The notes: a model not told the origin generated them from the letters alone. Shown: positions 22,292-35,271, numbered from the stretch's first letter. The stretch: 64,000 nucleotides of DNA from Larix kaempferi (GCA_027924585.1 BSBM01000096.1:1736001-1800000), one strand, 5' to 3'. Translations and numbers: made by a program.

Positions 22292-23398
22292 GTGTTGTTA
22301 AATTTCCTATTGGAAAATGAAGCTCAGCAGGAAACGAAGGAATTCCATAAAGGAGATTGTGGGGGACATCACTCATGGAAAGTGAGAGTAAATAAAATTC
22401 TGAGAGCTGGTTTCTACTGGCCCGCCATGTTTTCTGATGTTTATAAAGAGACTACTACATGTCATCAGTGTCAGATTTTTTATGGTAAGAGGAAACTGGT
22501 TTCACTTCCTCTTAACCCAATTTCAGTAGAGGAACCCTTCCAGCAATGGGGGTTAGATTTCATTGGAGAAATCAACCCAAATTCTTCAGGTCAACACAGA
22601 TGGATTCTGACAGCAACAAATTATTTCACAAAATGGATTGAAGCTATACCCACAAGAAGAGCCACTGATGTTGTGATCATGTATTTTTTAGAAAATAACA
22701 TTTTGGCCAGGTTTGGATGTCCCAGAAGGATTGTGATAGATAATGCAGCTTCTTTCAAATCTAAGAAGATGATAAGTTTATGCCATAAATATCAGATCAA
22801 CTTGAACCATTCTACTTCCTATTATCCACAAGGGAATGGATTGGTTGAATCTTCTAACAAAATCCTGGTAAGAATAATTAAGAAATTGTTAGAAGAGAAC
22901 AAAAGAGCTTGGCATACAAAGCTGAAATATGATTTGTGGGCTGACAGGATTAGCACAAAAAGGGCAATTGGAATGTCACCATTCCAATTATTATATGGAG
23001 CTGAAGTTGTTTTTCCAACATCTTTAGGATTGCCAACCATGAAATTGTTGCAGGGGCATGAAGATGAACCAAATCATATGCAGAGAAGGATAAATCAGAT
23101 AATAGAACTGAATGAGATGAGAGATAAATCCTATGACAAAGTACAAGTACATCAGGAGAAAATGAAAAATACTTTCGATAGGAAGGTTAAGGAAGAACAA
23201 TTCCAGATTGATGATTTGTTCTTAAAGTGGGATGTTCCTAGAGAAGGCAAGCATGGGAAGTTTGATCATATGTGGGTAGGTCCATACATCATTGCAGCAT
23301 ATAGAGGTGCAAATTCATTCATTTTGGAGCATCAATATGGGTCTCAGCATAAAGGTGGCCCAATAAATGGAATATTTCTAAAGCATTACTTGTCCTGA
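22292..23398 (+). pseudogene. Tat-type integrase, largely intact
   Basis: An uninterrupted 368-codon stretch contains the H-H-C-C zinc site (H near 22,338 and in G-G-H-H-S, then C-H-Q-C). The catalytic core follows: W-G-L-D-F-I-G-E (Asp codon 22,556), I-V-I-D-N-A-A-S-F (Asp codon 22,739) and N-G-L-V-E-S-S-N (Glu codon 22,847). The second Asp and the Glu are separated by 35 residues, the canonical spacing. The C-terminal part has the G-P-Y-I-I motif and ends at TGA 23,396 without a chromodomain. It inserts the cDNA. It is shifted one frame from RT, so the polyprotein frame is broken at 22,209-22,292. Confidence 0.93.
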
Positions 23399-23661
23399 GG
23401 ATGACAAGTAACCTTTGTATCATAGGTGTATATATTTCTTTGCATTTGAATCAGTACAGATGGTGAGCCAAGATATTGGAAGTCCGAGGAGAAGGCCCTA
23501 AGATCTGGAGGGGTATCCATTTCCTTTATTTTATTTTTATATACAAAAAAAGAAAAAATAGTGGTTTGAAGTTTTTGAGAGTAGCTCAATGGATCAGGCA
23601 CTTGGTCTACGAGGTTCTTTGCTACCTCACGGGGAGGATAACATTCCCAATTGGAGCCAGC
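23399..23661 (+). other. 3' untranslated part of the internal region with tRNA-like boxes
   Basis: Non-coding DNA between the integrase stop and the right LTR. TAGCTCAATGG at 23,582-23,592 fits the tRNA A-box consensus, and GGATAACATTCCC at 23,636-23,648 is a weak B-box match 54 bp further on. No obvious polypurine tract lies directly before the LTR (AATTGGAGCCAGC). Confidence 0.4.
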
Positions 23662-26600
23662 TGTTAGCACTATTTTTGGGATAATCATTTGGAAGGGGTT
23701 GAGATCATAAAAGTCTTAAGTATTGATTTGGTAAATGAGATGAAGATCCTCTCAAAGTAATATGAAGACCAAATTGAAGGGTGCTGATAAATAATAATGA
23801 AGATCTACGGCTGCAAGCAAGTTTAGCAAAGGTAAAATGCTTAGTTATGGTTATGAGCGGAAAGGTGTTAAATGGCGGGCAGAATCAACCGTCAGATCTT
23901 GGGATGAAACAGATCCACGGTTATCAAGTGGTTCGCCGATTAGAAGTGCACAGATAAATGAACTTTACAAATATACGAAGTGGCAGTAGGCTCCACATAT
24001 TTCGACAGTGCAGATCTAGCAGAGAAAGGCATCAACAACGGTCATTGGCTTCACAAATACAGCATGCACGAACAAAAAACATTTTCCAAATTGGAAAATT
24101 TTGGTGGAGACCACACCCTTGGATGAATGAGATGCGGATAAGATTCAGATCGATGATCGACATTGGCTTCGTGGGTTAAAGGTGCGACGAGGCAGCTTTC
24201 TGAAGGAGGAAGACTGTGGAAGACAGTGGAGTTAAACGTGGAAAAGATCAATGGCACAGGATTGATCGCACAGATAAACGGCTGGAGAACTTCGCTACCG
24301 CGAGGGGTGAAACAGCGTTATGAAGAGGGATATAATATCAAATGTGCATTGCATGGAGTTTCAGGTTCTTGTTTGTCCTGTGCATTGGAAAGCAAAAGCT
24401 GACAACAGTGCAAAAAGCAGCCACCTCAGACACGAATTTTGGACCAGTTGTCAGTAAACCAGGTAGGCCTCTTGTCCTCATAGAAAACTATTTAAATGGT
24501 TGAGCTTGGAGAAGTAGATCCCCTGGGTTTTGAACATCAAAAAATAGAGGAATTGTTAGGAGACAGGGATACTGAAATCTATGATACAATACTGCTAAAT
24601 GGACCTATCGAAGCAGTGAAAGATAGACTGGAACTTATTAGAGGCCAGGGTATAGATGTCCATAATTTTTATAGGTCATTTTTCCAGTTTTTATCAGTCG
24701 ACCAAACCCTAAGTTGCACTGAATTCGTCGACTGGTGTGCTACTAACTATTCCTCCTCTGAGAGGGTAATTATGGATGCATCTAGCTCTAAAATACTGTG
24801 TCCAGTCATCCCTGTCGTTATTAGAAAATCCCTTTCAATTCCTGACGAGTTTAGTCTGAAGTCCAAAGACTTTGAGGAAGAGTCCCTAATCTAGTATTTT
24901 AGAGAGTCTGCAGTTGAAAAGAGACAAAGTTTCTACAGAGTTTTCCTAAAGCCTAGTGTTTCATTGCAGGACTAGCCTTTCCCAGCTAAGTCGATCTTTT
25001 TATTGAAGAAACTAAGTGTGCCATAACCATGATCAGTCAATTCTTAGGATTGGACACAGATATGTATGTTATTGAACCCCTGATGAGTCTGTTGTTTTTC
25101 CTTAGCACCTTTCCATTTGAGTCTGAATATTCTATCCAGTCAGTCCATTGCTCTTACCTTAAATTTGATGAATCCCTAGCTGAGAATATCCATTCCCAGC
25201 TAGTGGATTTCCACAAGACCAGAATTTTCAGGTTTCAATCGTATTTGTTGAGGATGTTCTTATCATTTAATGAAGAAAATATGCAGCTTCCTGAGATGAT
25301 GCTCACAAAGGAAATGAACACAGACTACAACAAATTCATGAACAACCTCATGTCGGAGGTTTACATTGTTTTTTATTAGAATAGATTGCCTAGAGTGTTG
25401 ACAGAGATGACAGAGATTTTGCAACCTTCTCCTGAAAAGAAAATAGGTGACTGGTTTCTCTTGGAGCACAACACAATAATCAGAGTGTATGGGTTTGCTC
25501 ATCCACCTATGTACTACTAGCATTTTTAACTCCTAGAGTGTTTTCTCTGGAATTGATCAGGAAAAAGTTGAGGGTAGAAATTGAACATTTTCTAGATCAT
25601 AAGAAAGCTTCAGACATTATGTTTCCATGGTATGTAGGCCCATTCATCATTAATAATAAAGATTCCCTTTCAGCCATTGAGTGTGTGATAAGAGAAATGG
25701 TATTTCAATCAAAAGTTGCCATCAACTATGATCTCCATCACATTATCTCCAACAAAAGACAAGACAGTAAAAGAAAAGCCTTTGAACATTTTGAGCTTGT
25801 AGGTCTGGCAAAGACTGCTAATTGGTTGGAATATCAACATAAGTCCCAAGAAGATGTTAATGTATAGGAAGATTCCACTTCCCCGGTAAAAGAAGTCACT
25901 TCACCACAATTTGATGTCTACAGCTTGATTCCAGTGCTTGAGAAAGTCGCATCCTTAGCTATTTGTTACGAGAAAAACAATAAAAGGGACTTTCCTGAGG
26001 TTATGGATATAAAAGATGAAGACACACAAGAATTCCAAAGAAACAAAAGGTAGAACAGAAAAAGCAGATTGTACAAGTGACAATTGGCCGAGGTAAGAAG
26101 AAGCAGTTGAAGGCCAAAGTACCCGCCTTCGAAATCAAGGAGTATGTGTTTGATAAAGCAGTTACTGAGCCTACTGCACATGGAAAAAGTAGATCAGAAC
26201 TATTGGATGAATATAAAGAGAATAAATATGCAGCTTCAGAAGAATCAAAGTTGTATGCAGAGGTTAGACAGATCTCTAACAAGGATGTAACCCTAGTCAC
26301 TGCCAGAAGCCATGCTCATAACACTTTGAATTTGGCCATAGCAACCAAAAATAAGGCCACTGAAGTGAAAGTGAACCTAGAATATATTCATGTCCTTGGT
26401 ATGATACATTTGAATAAAGAGACTGGAGATATTATTTATGTTAATTTGTTGAAGGCTACATTGGAATTTTCAAAGTTGCAGTCCGGGAAGAGCAAGATTG
26501 AGAATTAGCTCATGCAGGAAAAGGTGGAGAATAAATCTTACAAGGCACAAATAAAAAAATTGGAGACAGAATTGTTTGCTATTGAGAGCCAAGAAGATAA

Positions 26601-28730
26601 AATGGCTAGCATACAAAACCTACTGAATGAGAAAGAAAATACTATTCAGACACTAAAGAAGAAATTGAAGATTCCCTCCACCCAATTGATAGAAGCATCT
26701 GAGTTGACAGAGCTTGAGGAGAAGAAAGAGGAGCTGAAAAATGAATTAACAGATTGTAAAGACAAATTATTGAAGTTTGAAGAAAAATAAATGCAGTGGC
26801 AAAGGGATATGTCCCTTATATTGGAGAGCGAGAATAATCTAAAGGCTAAATCTAAAGATTTGGAAAAGAAATTGCAAGAGAAAGGTAAAGAGTTGGAGAG
26901 TATGATCACCTCTTCCTCCATTAAATCCAGTGTACAAGGTATGGAACAGGTAAGCCTGAAGGACTTGAGCTAGAAAAGTTGCAAAATTAGAATACAAATC
27001 TGGAAAGGAGAGTTTCAAAAGAAGAACAAGAGAAAAAGACTTGGGAAGAAAAATACCAAGAGTTACAGGTTAAAAATGATGAATGATGTAACAGGTTACA
27101 GGTCAATCGTCACTGCAGGAGGCAAAGCAGGTAATATGGGATGATGTTATAGCTGAAGCAAGCATATTAATACCCTATCTTGATTTTATTTTGGACAAAG
27201 AGGCTATAATTAAATTGGCCAAACAAAGTGTAACAACAGTGAAAGAAAAGTTGAATAAGAAGCCCAATGAATGTGCTGAAAATGCCATAGAATTTTTAAA
27301 TGGGTTAACTAAGGATGAATTGAAAGCAACTAACATAATGGACATAATTGAAAGCAACTAACATAATTTGGGCCAGGAAGGTGGCAAATAAACATCAACA
27401 GTTAGATACAACTCGGGTCGAGATAGATATCATGGCACACCAATTGAAGCTCTTTAGAGATATGTTTGATCCATTGTTCAAGAAAGGACTTCCACTCTTT
27501 TGGGAAGAAGATGGTACCATGCTAACACAAAAGGAGTATCAAGATAGGTTGATGGAATGCAAGTTGGATCATGCAAACTTTGCTGACATGAACCAATCAC
27601 AGTCTGGAAAAACAGTCGTGGACAAGCTGGAAAAGGAGTTTGAGTTGGTCTTGATTTTTAAAGAGGCATGTGCACACCTACATAACTATTCATACATAGA
27701 TCATTTAGAGTTGCGGGTATTGCTAAAGGAGGTGGCCACTTCAGATTTGACAGCTGCCGACCAATGGAAGATTGTGGAGAAATATGGAAAATTCAAGCTA
27801 ACGCTGCATGCATAAGGATTTTGAAGATCGTGGAGATTTGCAATCTAAAGAATTAGTTACTTAGGCTTTTGTTTATTTACTAGGAGTTGTTACTAGTTAT
27901 TAAATGCTCATGAATACATGTAAAGGAAGTTAATCCTATTTTTCAGCACTTGTTATTTCTGTTGTAACTGATCCTCAAAGATGATGGACCTGTCTGTATA
28001 GGTGTCATCGCAGTTGTAACAACTTTCTGTTAGGGTGACTTGAGCCTGAGGGATGAAGATATCTGCTCCTATATATTCACATGTAATAGAGAGGAAAAAG
28101 GGTTGGAACCTGTGGGAGTTGAGTTTTGTATTTGAGATCTATCCTTAATAAAATTACAGAGCCGAGGCTGGAATTTTGCATAGATTCTTTGTTATTTAGT
28201 TTACATTCTGTACCTTCTTTCCTCATGTGAATGTGTTCCTTGTTATCTATTCCATTTTGTTATATTTTCATGTCTGAAATAAGTGTTTGATAGTACAAAA
28301 TTCATACATATATGCTCTTTCTATTGGTTTCAGATATTTACAAAATATTTTCTACTAAATTTGGCATTGGATTCATCCTTTTTAGATTCCCATGTTAATG
28401 GATTGTTCTTCACTTCTTATTTATCAACAGACAATGGCATTTTGACTATAAATGAGTAAATACATTTCCTTTGCTGTAAATGTCCATGCCATAGCACTAT
28501 TAATTGACATATGTGTTATATTTTGACTCCACTTCCCAATGAATGCTTACCTTGTTTCAACCAAACAACAATCTGATCTTAATTTTTATTCATATATCTG
28601 GCCTTGTTAAACAGTCAGCGAGAGATCCCTCTCTGGAAAGAAAGAAGCCATCTCTCTTTCCTAAAGTTTGGTTTTGTGGTTACCTCGAGATGGACTTATC
28701 ACAACCTGAGGTACATTTCGAGTGCTAACT
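23662..28730 (+). repeat. 3' LTR (5.07 kb) of Tat-type element
   Basis: The partner of 12,187-17,264, with the same start (TGTTAGCAC) and the same internal order: TATA-like box 24,331, ORF 24,496-27,815, TATATAT 28,070, AATAAA 28,147. The last base has mutated (CTAACT). It is followed at once by GGAAA, the target duplication, and then by the copia RT region. Confidence 0.95.
24496..27815 (+). pseudogene. LTR-borne ORF, unknown function (right copy)
   Basis: The same reading frame as the left LTR copy, starting at ATG 24,496 (834 bp into the LTR in both copies) and ending LTLHA at 27,815. It contains frameshifts near 24,985, 25,510, 26,025 and 27,090-27,350, and stops such as TAG at 24,892, 24,973, 25,377 and 26,506 where the left copy has CAG. 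Residues that are stops in the left copy (13,062, 13,209, 13,662 and 15,933) are sense here. The coiled-coil part (26,512-26,973) is well kept. Comparing the two copies shows that neither inactivation was ancestral. Confidence 0.8.
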
Positions 28731-28735
28731 GGAAA

Positions 28736-30360
28736 ATCAAGAACAACAGTAGGTACCTCAAACTCTTGCAAGTGTTAGAATATCTACCAAGTCAAGTAGA
28801 CCCCCTAAACAATACTCTCCTTCATTATATTATTCATTGATGACTACTCTGGTGAACCAAAATTTTATGAATAAGCAATGCAAGTTTAAACTACAAAGAA
28901 GTGGAAGCAAGGCATGAATGAGGACAATGACTCATTGGAAAGAAACCGGACTTGGATTTGGTTCGGTTTCCTACACGTAAAAGAGCATTGCAAAATAAAT
29001 GGGTTTACAGGTTGAAGGAAGAAGATGGAGGAAAGAAACAGTACAAGGCCATACTTGTTGTAAAGGAGTTTGCACAAAAGAAAGGTATAGATTTTGATGA
29101 AATATTTTCTCTTGTTGTTAAAATGACTTCAATTAGAACTATTTTAATTCTAGTGGCGGTAGAATATTTGCATCTTGAAAAGTTAGATGTAAAACCAACC
29201 TTTCTCCATGGGGATCTGGAGAAAGAGATTTATATGCAGCATCCACAGGGGTATGAGGTCAAAGGGAAGGAGAATTTAGTATGCAGGTTGAAGAAGAGCT
29301 TGTATGGCTTGTAGAAAGCTCCAAGTTAGTGGTATTTAAAATTTGATAGGTTTATGACAGAACAAGGTTATAGTAGATGTCATTATGACCATTGTGTTTA
29401 TTTCAAGAAGATAAATAATGGAAGATATATTATCTTTTTATCGTATTTGGATGACATGCTTGTTGCAGGTTCTAACATGCAGGATATAAATGTGCTCAAA
29501 AGTAAATTAGCTAATTCATTTGCGATGAAGGATTTGGGTGCTGCAAAGCAAATACTTGGTATGAGAATAACAAGAGACGGGAAAAATTACAATTTGACAT
29601 TGTCTCAGGGTGAGTACATAGAAAAGGTGTTGGAGAGGCTTAGAATGCAAGATGCAAAAGCAATTAGTAAACCTTCGGCTATCCATTTCAAACTAAGTAA
29701 GGAGATTTGTCCCAAGACATGGGAGGAGATATCATAAATGTCCAAGGTTCCCTATTCATTAGTAGTTGGAAGCTTGATGTATGCCATGGTGTGCACAAGA
29801 CCATATATTGCACATATAGTGGGAGTTGTGAGAAGGTATAAGAACAATCCAATTAAAGAGCATTGGAAGGCATTAAAGTGGATTCTCAGGTACTTGAGAG
29901 GTAATACTACTCATGCATTATGTTTTGGAGGTTCGAACACTGTTCTACATGGATATGTTGATGCATATATGGAAGATGATAAAGATTGCAGGAGGAGCAC
30001 CAAAGGGTATTTTTTATTGTAGGTGGAACAACAATAAGTTGGATTTCAAAACTGCAAAAGGTTTTTGCACTTTCAACCATGGAAGTAGAGTATGTTGCTT
30101 CTATAGAGGCTAGTAAAGAGATTACTTGGATACAGAGGTTCATGGAGGAATTGGGTAAGAAGAAGGAGAATAGCAGGTTGTACAATGACATCCAGAGTGC
30201 CATTCATCTTGCAAAGAACTCATCCTTCCATTATAATACTAAACATATACAATTCAAGTACCAATTCATATGATATGTTCTGGAATATGAACTGTTGAAG
30301 TTGGAAAAGATACATACTAGCCAAAATTTTGTAGACATGTTGACAAAGGTAGTAACCAGA
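28736..30360 (+). pseudogene. copia reverse transcriptase and RNase H relic
   Basis: This continues the copia element after the nest. RT motifs: N-K-W-V-Y-R-L-K (about 28,997), L-E-K-L-D-V-K-P-T-F-L-H-G-D-L (about 29,173), L-K-K-S-L-Y-G-L, and Y-L-D-D-M-L-V-A-G (about 29,443; YVDD in most copia). The next part has V-G-S-L-M-Y-A-M and W-I-L-R-Y-L-R-G. RNase H follows after a frameshift near 30,015: A-L-S-T-M-E-V-E-Y-V-A-S and H-Y-N-T-K-H-I-Q. Stops occur at 29,312, 29,735 and 30,020. The three main RT blocks share one frame, so decay is moderate. Confidence 0.92.
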
Positions 30361-30489
30361 TAGAAATTGATTTCATGCTTAATTTCAGTTGGCCTTCAAG
30401 CATGAAGTTGAATATGAGGAATTTTCCAGGTCCAAGGTTTGGAGCGTAGTCCAGCAGATGCAGTAGTGTTGGTGTTGTTGTGATCAGTC

Positions 30490-30503
30490 TCCAAGTGGCA
30501 GAA
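30490..30503 (+). other. Polypurine tract of the copia element (decayed)
   Basis: CCAAGTGGCAGAA immediately precedes the right LTR. Plant copia elements typically have AAGTGGGAGAA at this spot. Confidence 0.6.
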
Positions 30504-31101
30504 TGTTGGTTGTGGATCCTGATCTTCTGATTTAAAGGTCGTGTTTCAGCCATGTTTGGATCTCATCCCATAACGAGGGGGTGTGGGGGGGATTTGTCCC
30601 CCACTATAGTCTCCATGGGGTGTCCAAGTGGGTGGTGGCTACTTTTGGGACCCCCCCTTGGTGAGGGTTCAGGGGCAGTGCCACCATAGCGAAAATTTCG
30701 TCAAAAATGCCTTGTAAAATGTTGTAATTTCATAGTCATGACTTGTTCAATAATGTGTGATTTACGGACCCATGGTATTGGGTATCCTGTTGTATTTTTT
30801 CATGGTAATCCCTCTTTAAAAGGAAGGCATTGTAATACGACTGTGTATTGTAGTATTGTAAAGATCTCTATGATTGTGTAAGAGAGACTATGAGAGAGTG
30901 AAGAGGAAGTTGCAGCAAATGTGTTATGGATTGTATCCCTTCATTTGTTGGATATATTAATAAAAGGACTGGAAATTTCTCTATGGATGCACCCCAGATT
31001 GGATGAACCACGTATATTGGTGTTTCTCTTGTATTGTGTTTATGTGTTTTATTTTTGCATCTTATTTTATGCTATTGTTCTGCGATCCTGTTTTTCTAAC
31101 A
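30504..31101 (+). repeat. 3' LTR of copia element
   Basis: A 598-bp repeat matching 9,314-9,909, with TGTTGG and CTAACA ends, followed by ATGGT (target duplication). It lacks the long C and A runs of the left copy. Confidence 0.93.
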
Positions 31102-31106
31102 ATGGT

Positions 31107-33430
31107 CATAATAGAAAACTACATCATCACATAAGATCAAAACCCCTTCTTCATCCACCTAGGGGTCGGCTTGAAGACCATGTCAATTTTCCTAACACTC
31201 AAGGCGGAGAGGACCTAGAGCTTGATGGCACCCAATGTGGGGAATTTGTTTTTCTTATTTAATATGCATATTGGATTGGAAATTTATTATTTAAATACTA
31301 ATAATATAATAAATAAATAATAATAATATAATAACTATATAATATAATCTTATAATAATGTGTGTGTGTGTGTAAAATTTTCCCTAGAATAATTATTTAT
31401 AATAGATATAATTTTTCAAATCCCGCTAAAACGGTTGGTTTCAACGAGCCTCATTTTAAATGGTAACACAAATTCAAACCACGCAAGGTAGTTGGGAGGA
31501 GACACTTAAAATACAACCATGCTAAGCGTTGGTGTGTCCTAGGCCAGGTGCAATCCCCAAGTGATTTTGAAGGCATGGATGCCGCTGGATTGTGATTTCT
31601 TAAACCACGAGCTAGTCCCATAAGTCAAATACAAAGTAGCAAACAAAAAAATAGATAATAATTTATTAGAATAATAACATATAAATTATGAGCAATATAT
31701 GATAATAATGCAAGTACAATGAATAAATGATAAAAGTTATCATACAATAAATAATAGAAGTACTAACAATATAAAATACTATATATTAGTATTTCAAATA
31801 TATTTATCATGTCAAGACAGTATCACCAAGATATTAATCAAGGTAAGGTGTATATATGGTTAAATATTTCCACATTGAAACATTAAATATAAGCATCTTG
31901 ACTTTTATATGTCCACCTCAACGATTATTGTTGACTTAATCCTTTGAAATTCTATTGCTTGTTGAATTTCCAACTCAACGGAAAATATTTTCCTTGTTTG
32001 GCCCATTTTAGCCCCGAATTTCATATAATGCCCAGATCATATTCTTCCAAGTGTCCCTGTTGTTGTTCCCAAATGCTCCATGCTTCCTAATGAATTTTAA
32101 GACCCTCCTTCGATAGAATATATACCAGAATGTTCCTCTCCATGTATGCATGTTCAAATCATATCTCTTGAATTCTAAATTTTATATTCAAGATCTCTTT
32201 AAACATTGGTCATTAGATAAGAGTTTGCACATTTTTCCTCCCATTCATCTAGTTTATGACCACCATGGAATCCCCTAAAAATTTGTAGCTTATGCACACC
32301 TTTTTGAACAACTATCCCTAATAACAGTTTCGGGGAAATTAACTTTGCCTTATTATTTGCAATCTTAAGACAAAATGGATTTTCCATGATATAACGGATT
32401 TCAAGGGAAAATTTGAGATACTATGTGATGCTTTTACTAAGAAAAGGCATGACATGAAGTTGAAACAATAGGAAAGAAAAATACAACTCGCACTCTCGGT
32501 GAAAAATCAATGTTTTCTCCCAAGTTACCTATCTGCAAATATATAACAATAAACAACAAGCAATAACAACAAAAAAACTACCCTAATTTCCTATGGATAG
32601 GGATGAAAAATGGGCCTAAGACAACCAAGGATGAATGAAAATATTCATCCCTAGTGGAATCACCAAACCTAGTGTAGGTGATTTCTCACCCACACGAACC
32701 AAAATTACTTTCTTAAGGGTTGTGCTATCTCAAGCAACAAATCAAATGATGAATCAAATAAAAAACTAAACTGTTAGAATTCTTTAATCATGTGTGCAAG
32801 ATAAATAAGAAAACTAGCTAAAAAGAGAAGATGAGCAACACATGTAAAGAATGTTTTTTTAACACTAATACACAAAGAATGAAGAATGAAGTGAGATGAC
32901 AACACCTTGGTATCTATTGTACATGGTAATGGACCTTTGTAGCTGAACCAAGGGAGGGTTCTTATTTCTTCATTGTGCCCAAGTTACTAGCCAAGTGATT
33001 GTATTGGTTGATTCAAAATGGGGAAAGAAAAGAAGGGATAATGGATCTATCTCTTGCTTTCAGTATGAAAAAAAAACCTTACTATGTGTATGGATATAGA
33101 GTGTTGACCTTGAGGGCTATATTTATAGGAAATATTGTGGACATTACTGAGATCTATCTCCAATGTGAATAATCTCATTTCCGTTGATGATTTAGCGAGG
33201 AAAATAGATTTGGAAACCAAACCAACAATTATTTTTTTCCATTACGGCTAGGGTTTGTCCACTTTCATCCATTACACATTTTTTGGAGGCACACAACAAT
33301 TATGAGTAATTGAACTATGGTTTTAGGACCCCATCACAGTTTCACGGATTTAAGTGTGACACATCATCACAATTTTTAAGGGAAAATATGCAATGTGTTA
33401 AGTAGGGTCAAACTTTGAATTTCTTTCAAA
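31107..33430. other. Unassigned AT-rich DNA
   Basis: No gene is supported. There is a (TG) run at 31,359-31,373 and AATAAT-rich low complexity at 31,270-31,345 and 31,640-31,800. Open stretches here are short and without recognisable motifs. It is the flank of the copia insertion on one side and of the minus-strand LINE on the other. Confidence 0.5.
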
Positions 33431-33436
33431 TTTTGG

Positions 33437-33690
33437 TCACATTGCTAAGGTCATATGGATATGGATGTGATCAAAATGGGGATAATATTTCCTAGAATAA
33501 TTTACAATGGTGATGATACTCATGACTAGGTAGGTGAGAAAAATGAGGGTATTATTACCTACTTCGAATATTAAATCGTGATTATCTAAAACATATAAGA
33601 TCCCCCCATCTCCTCCAATGGATGGATCCCCTTGAGTAGATCTATCAAACAAATTCCAAGCACCAAATCAAGGTATGATTTCATGAATTA
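33437..33690 (-). pseudogene. LINE RNase H remnant
   Basis: W-N-L-F-D-R-S-T-Q-G-D-P-S-I-G-G-D-G-G-I-L-Y aligns with the first strand and loop of the RNase H domain that ends many plant L1 ORF2 proteins (F-D-G-A-S-x-G-N-P). The first catalytic Asp is kept; the later motifs are not recognisable. The same domain closes the plus-strand LINE at 60,180-60,347. Confidence 0.75.
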
Positions 33691-33899
33691 CTGTCCGAGG
33701 AACCATGTCAACCTTAATATATTTTAAGATACTTCAAATGAATAAGATTTACACTGCACCGAACTCGGGAGAGGATATTTGTCCTCGAATAGGCTTGAAT
33801 TTTGGGAAATCTATACCCACCGTGCACCTATAAGAACTAAATATCTAAATTTATTTAGTGTCAGGTTCTCACACCATATATAGAGACATTAACTTATGG

Positions 33900-35271
33900 A
33901 CTAACCACCCCATACTGATCAAAATCCTCACAACTTCCAATTCCTTCAACACATCAATAAAATAAGCACAATAGATAAATAGATGGGAAGAAGATTCCTC
34001 ACTTTCCTTATAGGGTGGACATCTACCCGACCCCTAACAAAACTATCTTTACATATAAGCTCAGTTGGTAATTTTATCATTAAGAATTAGCCACATAAAT
34101 ACTTTGTATTTGAGGGGATAGTTGAATTTCCATATCTCCATGATCCCCCAGTATAGATGTTGATAATTCACTTCCTCAAAACTTTGTACCCCAAATTTTG
34201 TGAATATCTCCTTCTAATGAGATTCCTTAACCGCACTAAATCATATCCCACTTAAATAAACCTAACATGACTAGATCTTAATGCTATAGTATAGCCACCC
34301 CAAATCAACCCTTCATTACCATCAAAACCAACTTTATTTCTATCAATATCCACTTTTGCCTCTAGAATGTCAACTTTTTATGGCAACATTTTGTAATAAG
34401 TGAGTAAGACCTCTTTACCTTAAATCATTTACCATATTCTTGGGAATATAGAAGTTTTCTCCACAACCACACCATGGGGATTCAATATCTAACTTGGCAC
34501 TAATGCCCAATCAAACATTCCATACTAGACACTCCCATATCAAAGGAAAGAACTTCATCATCGCCTTACACGCAATGGAGGAATTATGTGAGGGTTTATT
34601 AAGAATCCAAATATAGTCAACCATCGAGAGAGGCCCAATATATTTTTGTGTCACCTTCTTGCACCAAGCACCCTTCCCTTATAAAACTCTCCAAACACAT
34701 TTGATGATGAGAGTTGTATCAAAATCATGAATATTCTCGATTCCCCATCCTCCATGATCTTTGGGTACTGTAATTGTTTCCATGATTCCCATGCAAAATC
34801 ATTTTTGTCCTTGTCACTAACCAACAAAAAAATCAAATTGAGCTTTCACATTGTACCATAATCCCCTTTTGTAATGAACGTTAGTGAAACCCAATAAAAA
34901 GGGATTTATTCTATAAAAAATTGACTAGTACTAATCCCCCTCCCCATCCCCCCATGATAACTATTTATTGCACTAGAATGATATTCTTCTCTACACCTTT
35001 GAGACTAACCATCCCCAATCATGTTTAGTGTAATCATTAGGTTTTAAATACACACCCGGATATTTTATACCCTCCTGAATATAAACCTAAGGAAAAAAAA
35101 TAGCTAAGAAAATAAAATTCTATCTTCCTCCCTTACCCTATATATATAGGAGACAATTGATTTTTATATATTAGCCTACATTCTCATAGCTAGACAATAT
35201 AGATTAAGTACTTCTATTAAATTTTGGTCATCCCTACATGAACCATCACAAAATAGAAGAATATCACCCAT
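33900..35271 (-). pseudogene. LINE RT 3' half and connection region
   Basis: This starts with F-M-G-D-I-L-L-F-C-D-G-S at 35,274 and downward, continues through a W-G-W-L thumb segment, then G-G-W-G-I-E-N-I-H-D-F-D-T-T-L-I-I-K-C-V-W-R-V-L and K-Y-I-G-P-L, all typical of plant L1 ORF2 after the RT. The catalytic pair is G-D instead of D-D. Frameshifts and stops are frequent. A short clean run lies at 34,651-34,836. Confidence 0.85.

Larger units (their letters stand above)
12187..28730 (+). mobile_element. Tat-type Ty3/gypsy element with about 5-kb LTRs
   Basis: The left LTR (12,187-17,264, 5,078 bp) and right LTR (23,662-28,730, 5,069 bp) both start TGTTAGCAC and end GTGYTAAC(A/T). GGAAA occurs at 12,182-12,186 and again at 28,731-28,735, an exact 5-bp target duplication in the host copia element. 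The internal region (6,397 bp) has a tRNA-Asp-type primer site, gag, protease, an extra RNase H, RT, the Ty3 RNase H and integrase, in that order. There is no chromodomain and no gag zinc knuckle, both usual for Tat elements. Each LTR carries a 3.3-kb reading frame unrelated to gag-pol. By eye the first ~170 bp of the LTRs differ at about a dozen places, so the insertion is old. Confidence 0.95.
9314..31101 (+). mobile_element. Ty1/copia retrotransposon (host of a nested element)
   Basis: The element has two LTRs (9,314-9,909 and 30,504-31,101), both beginning TGTTGG and ending CTAACA. An initiator-Met-type primer-binding site follows the left LTR. The gene order gag, protease, integrase, reverse transcriptase, RNase H is typical of copia. 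Its own length without the nest is about 5.2 kb. A 16.5-kb Ty3/gypsy element sits between the integrase and reverse-transcriptase regions (12,187-28,730), flanked by GGAAA on both sides. All domains carry stops or frameshifts, so it is inactive. Confidence 0.93.

Noticed and set aside
23582-23648. Functional tRNA gene
   Set aside because: The A box fits but the B box is weak and I could not find a proper acceptor stem or anticodon loop.
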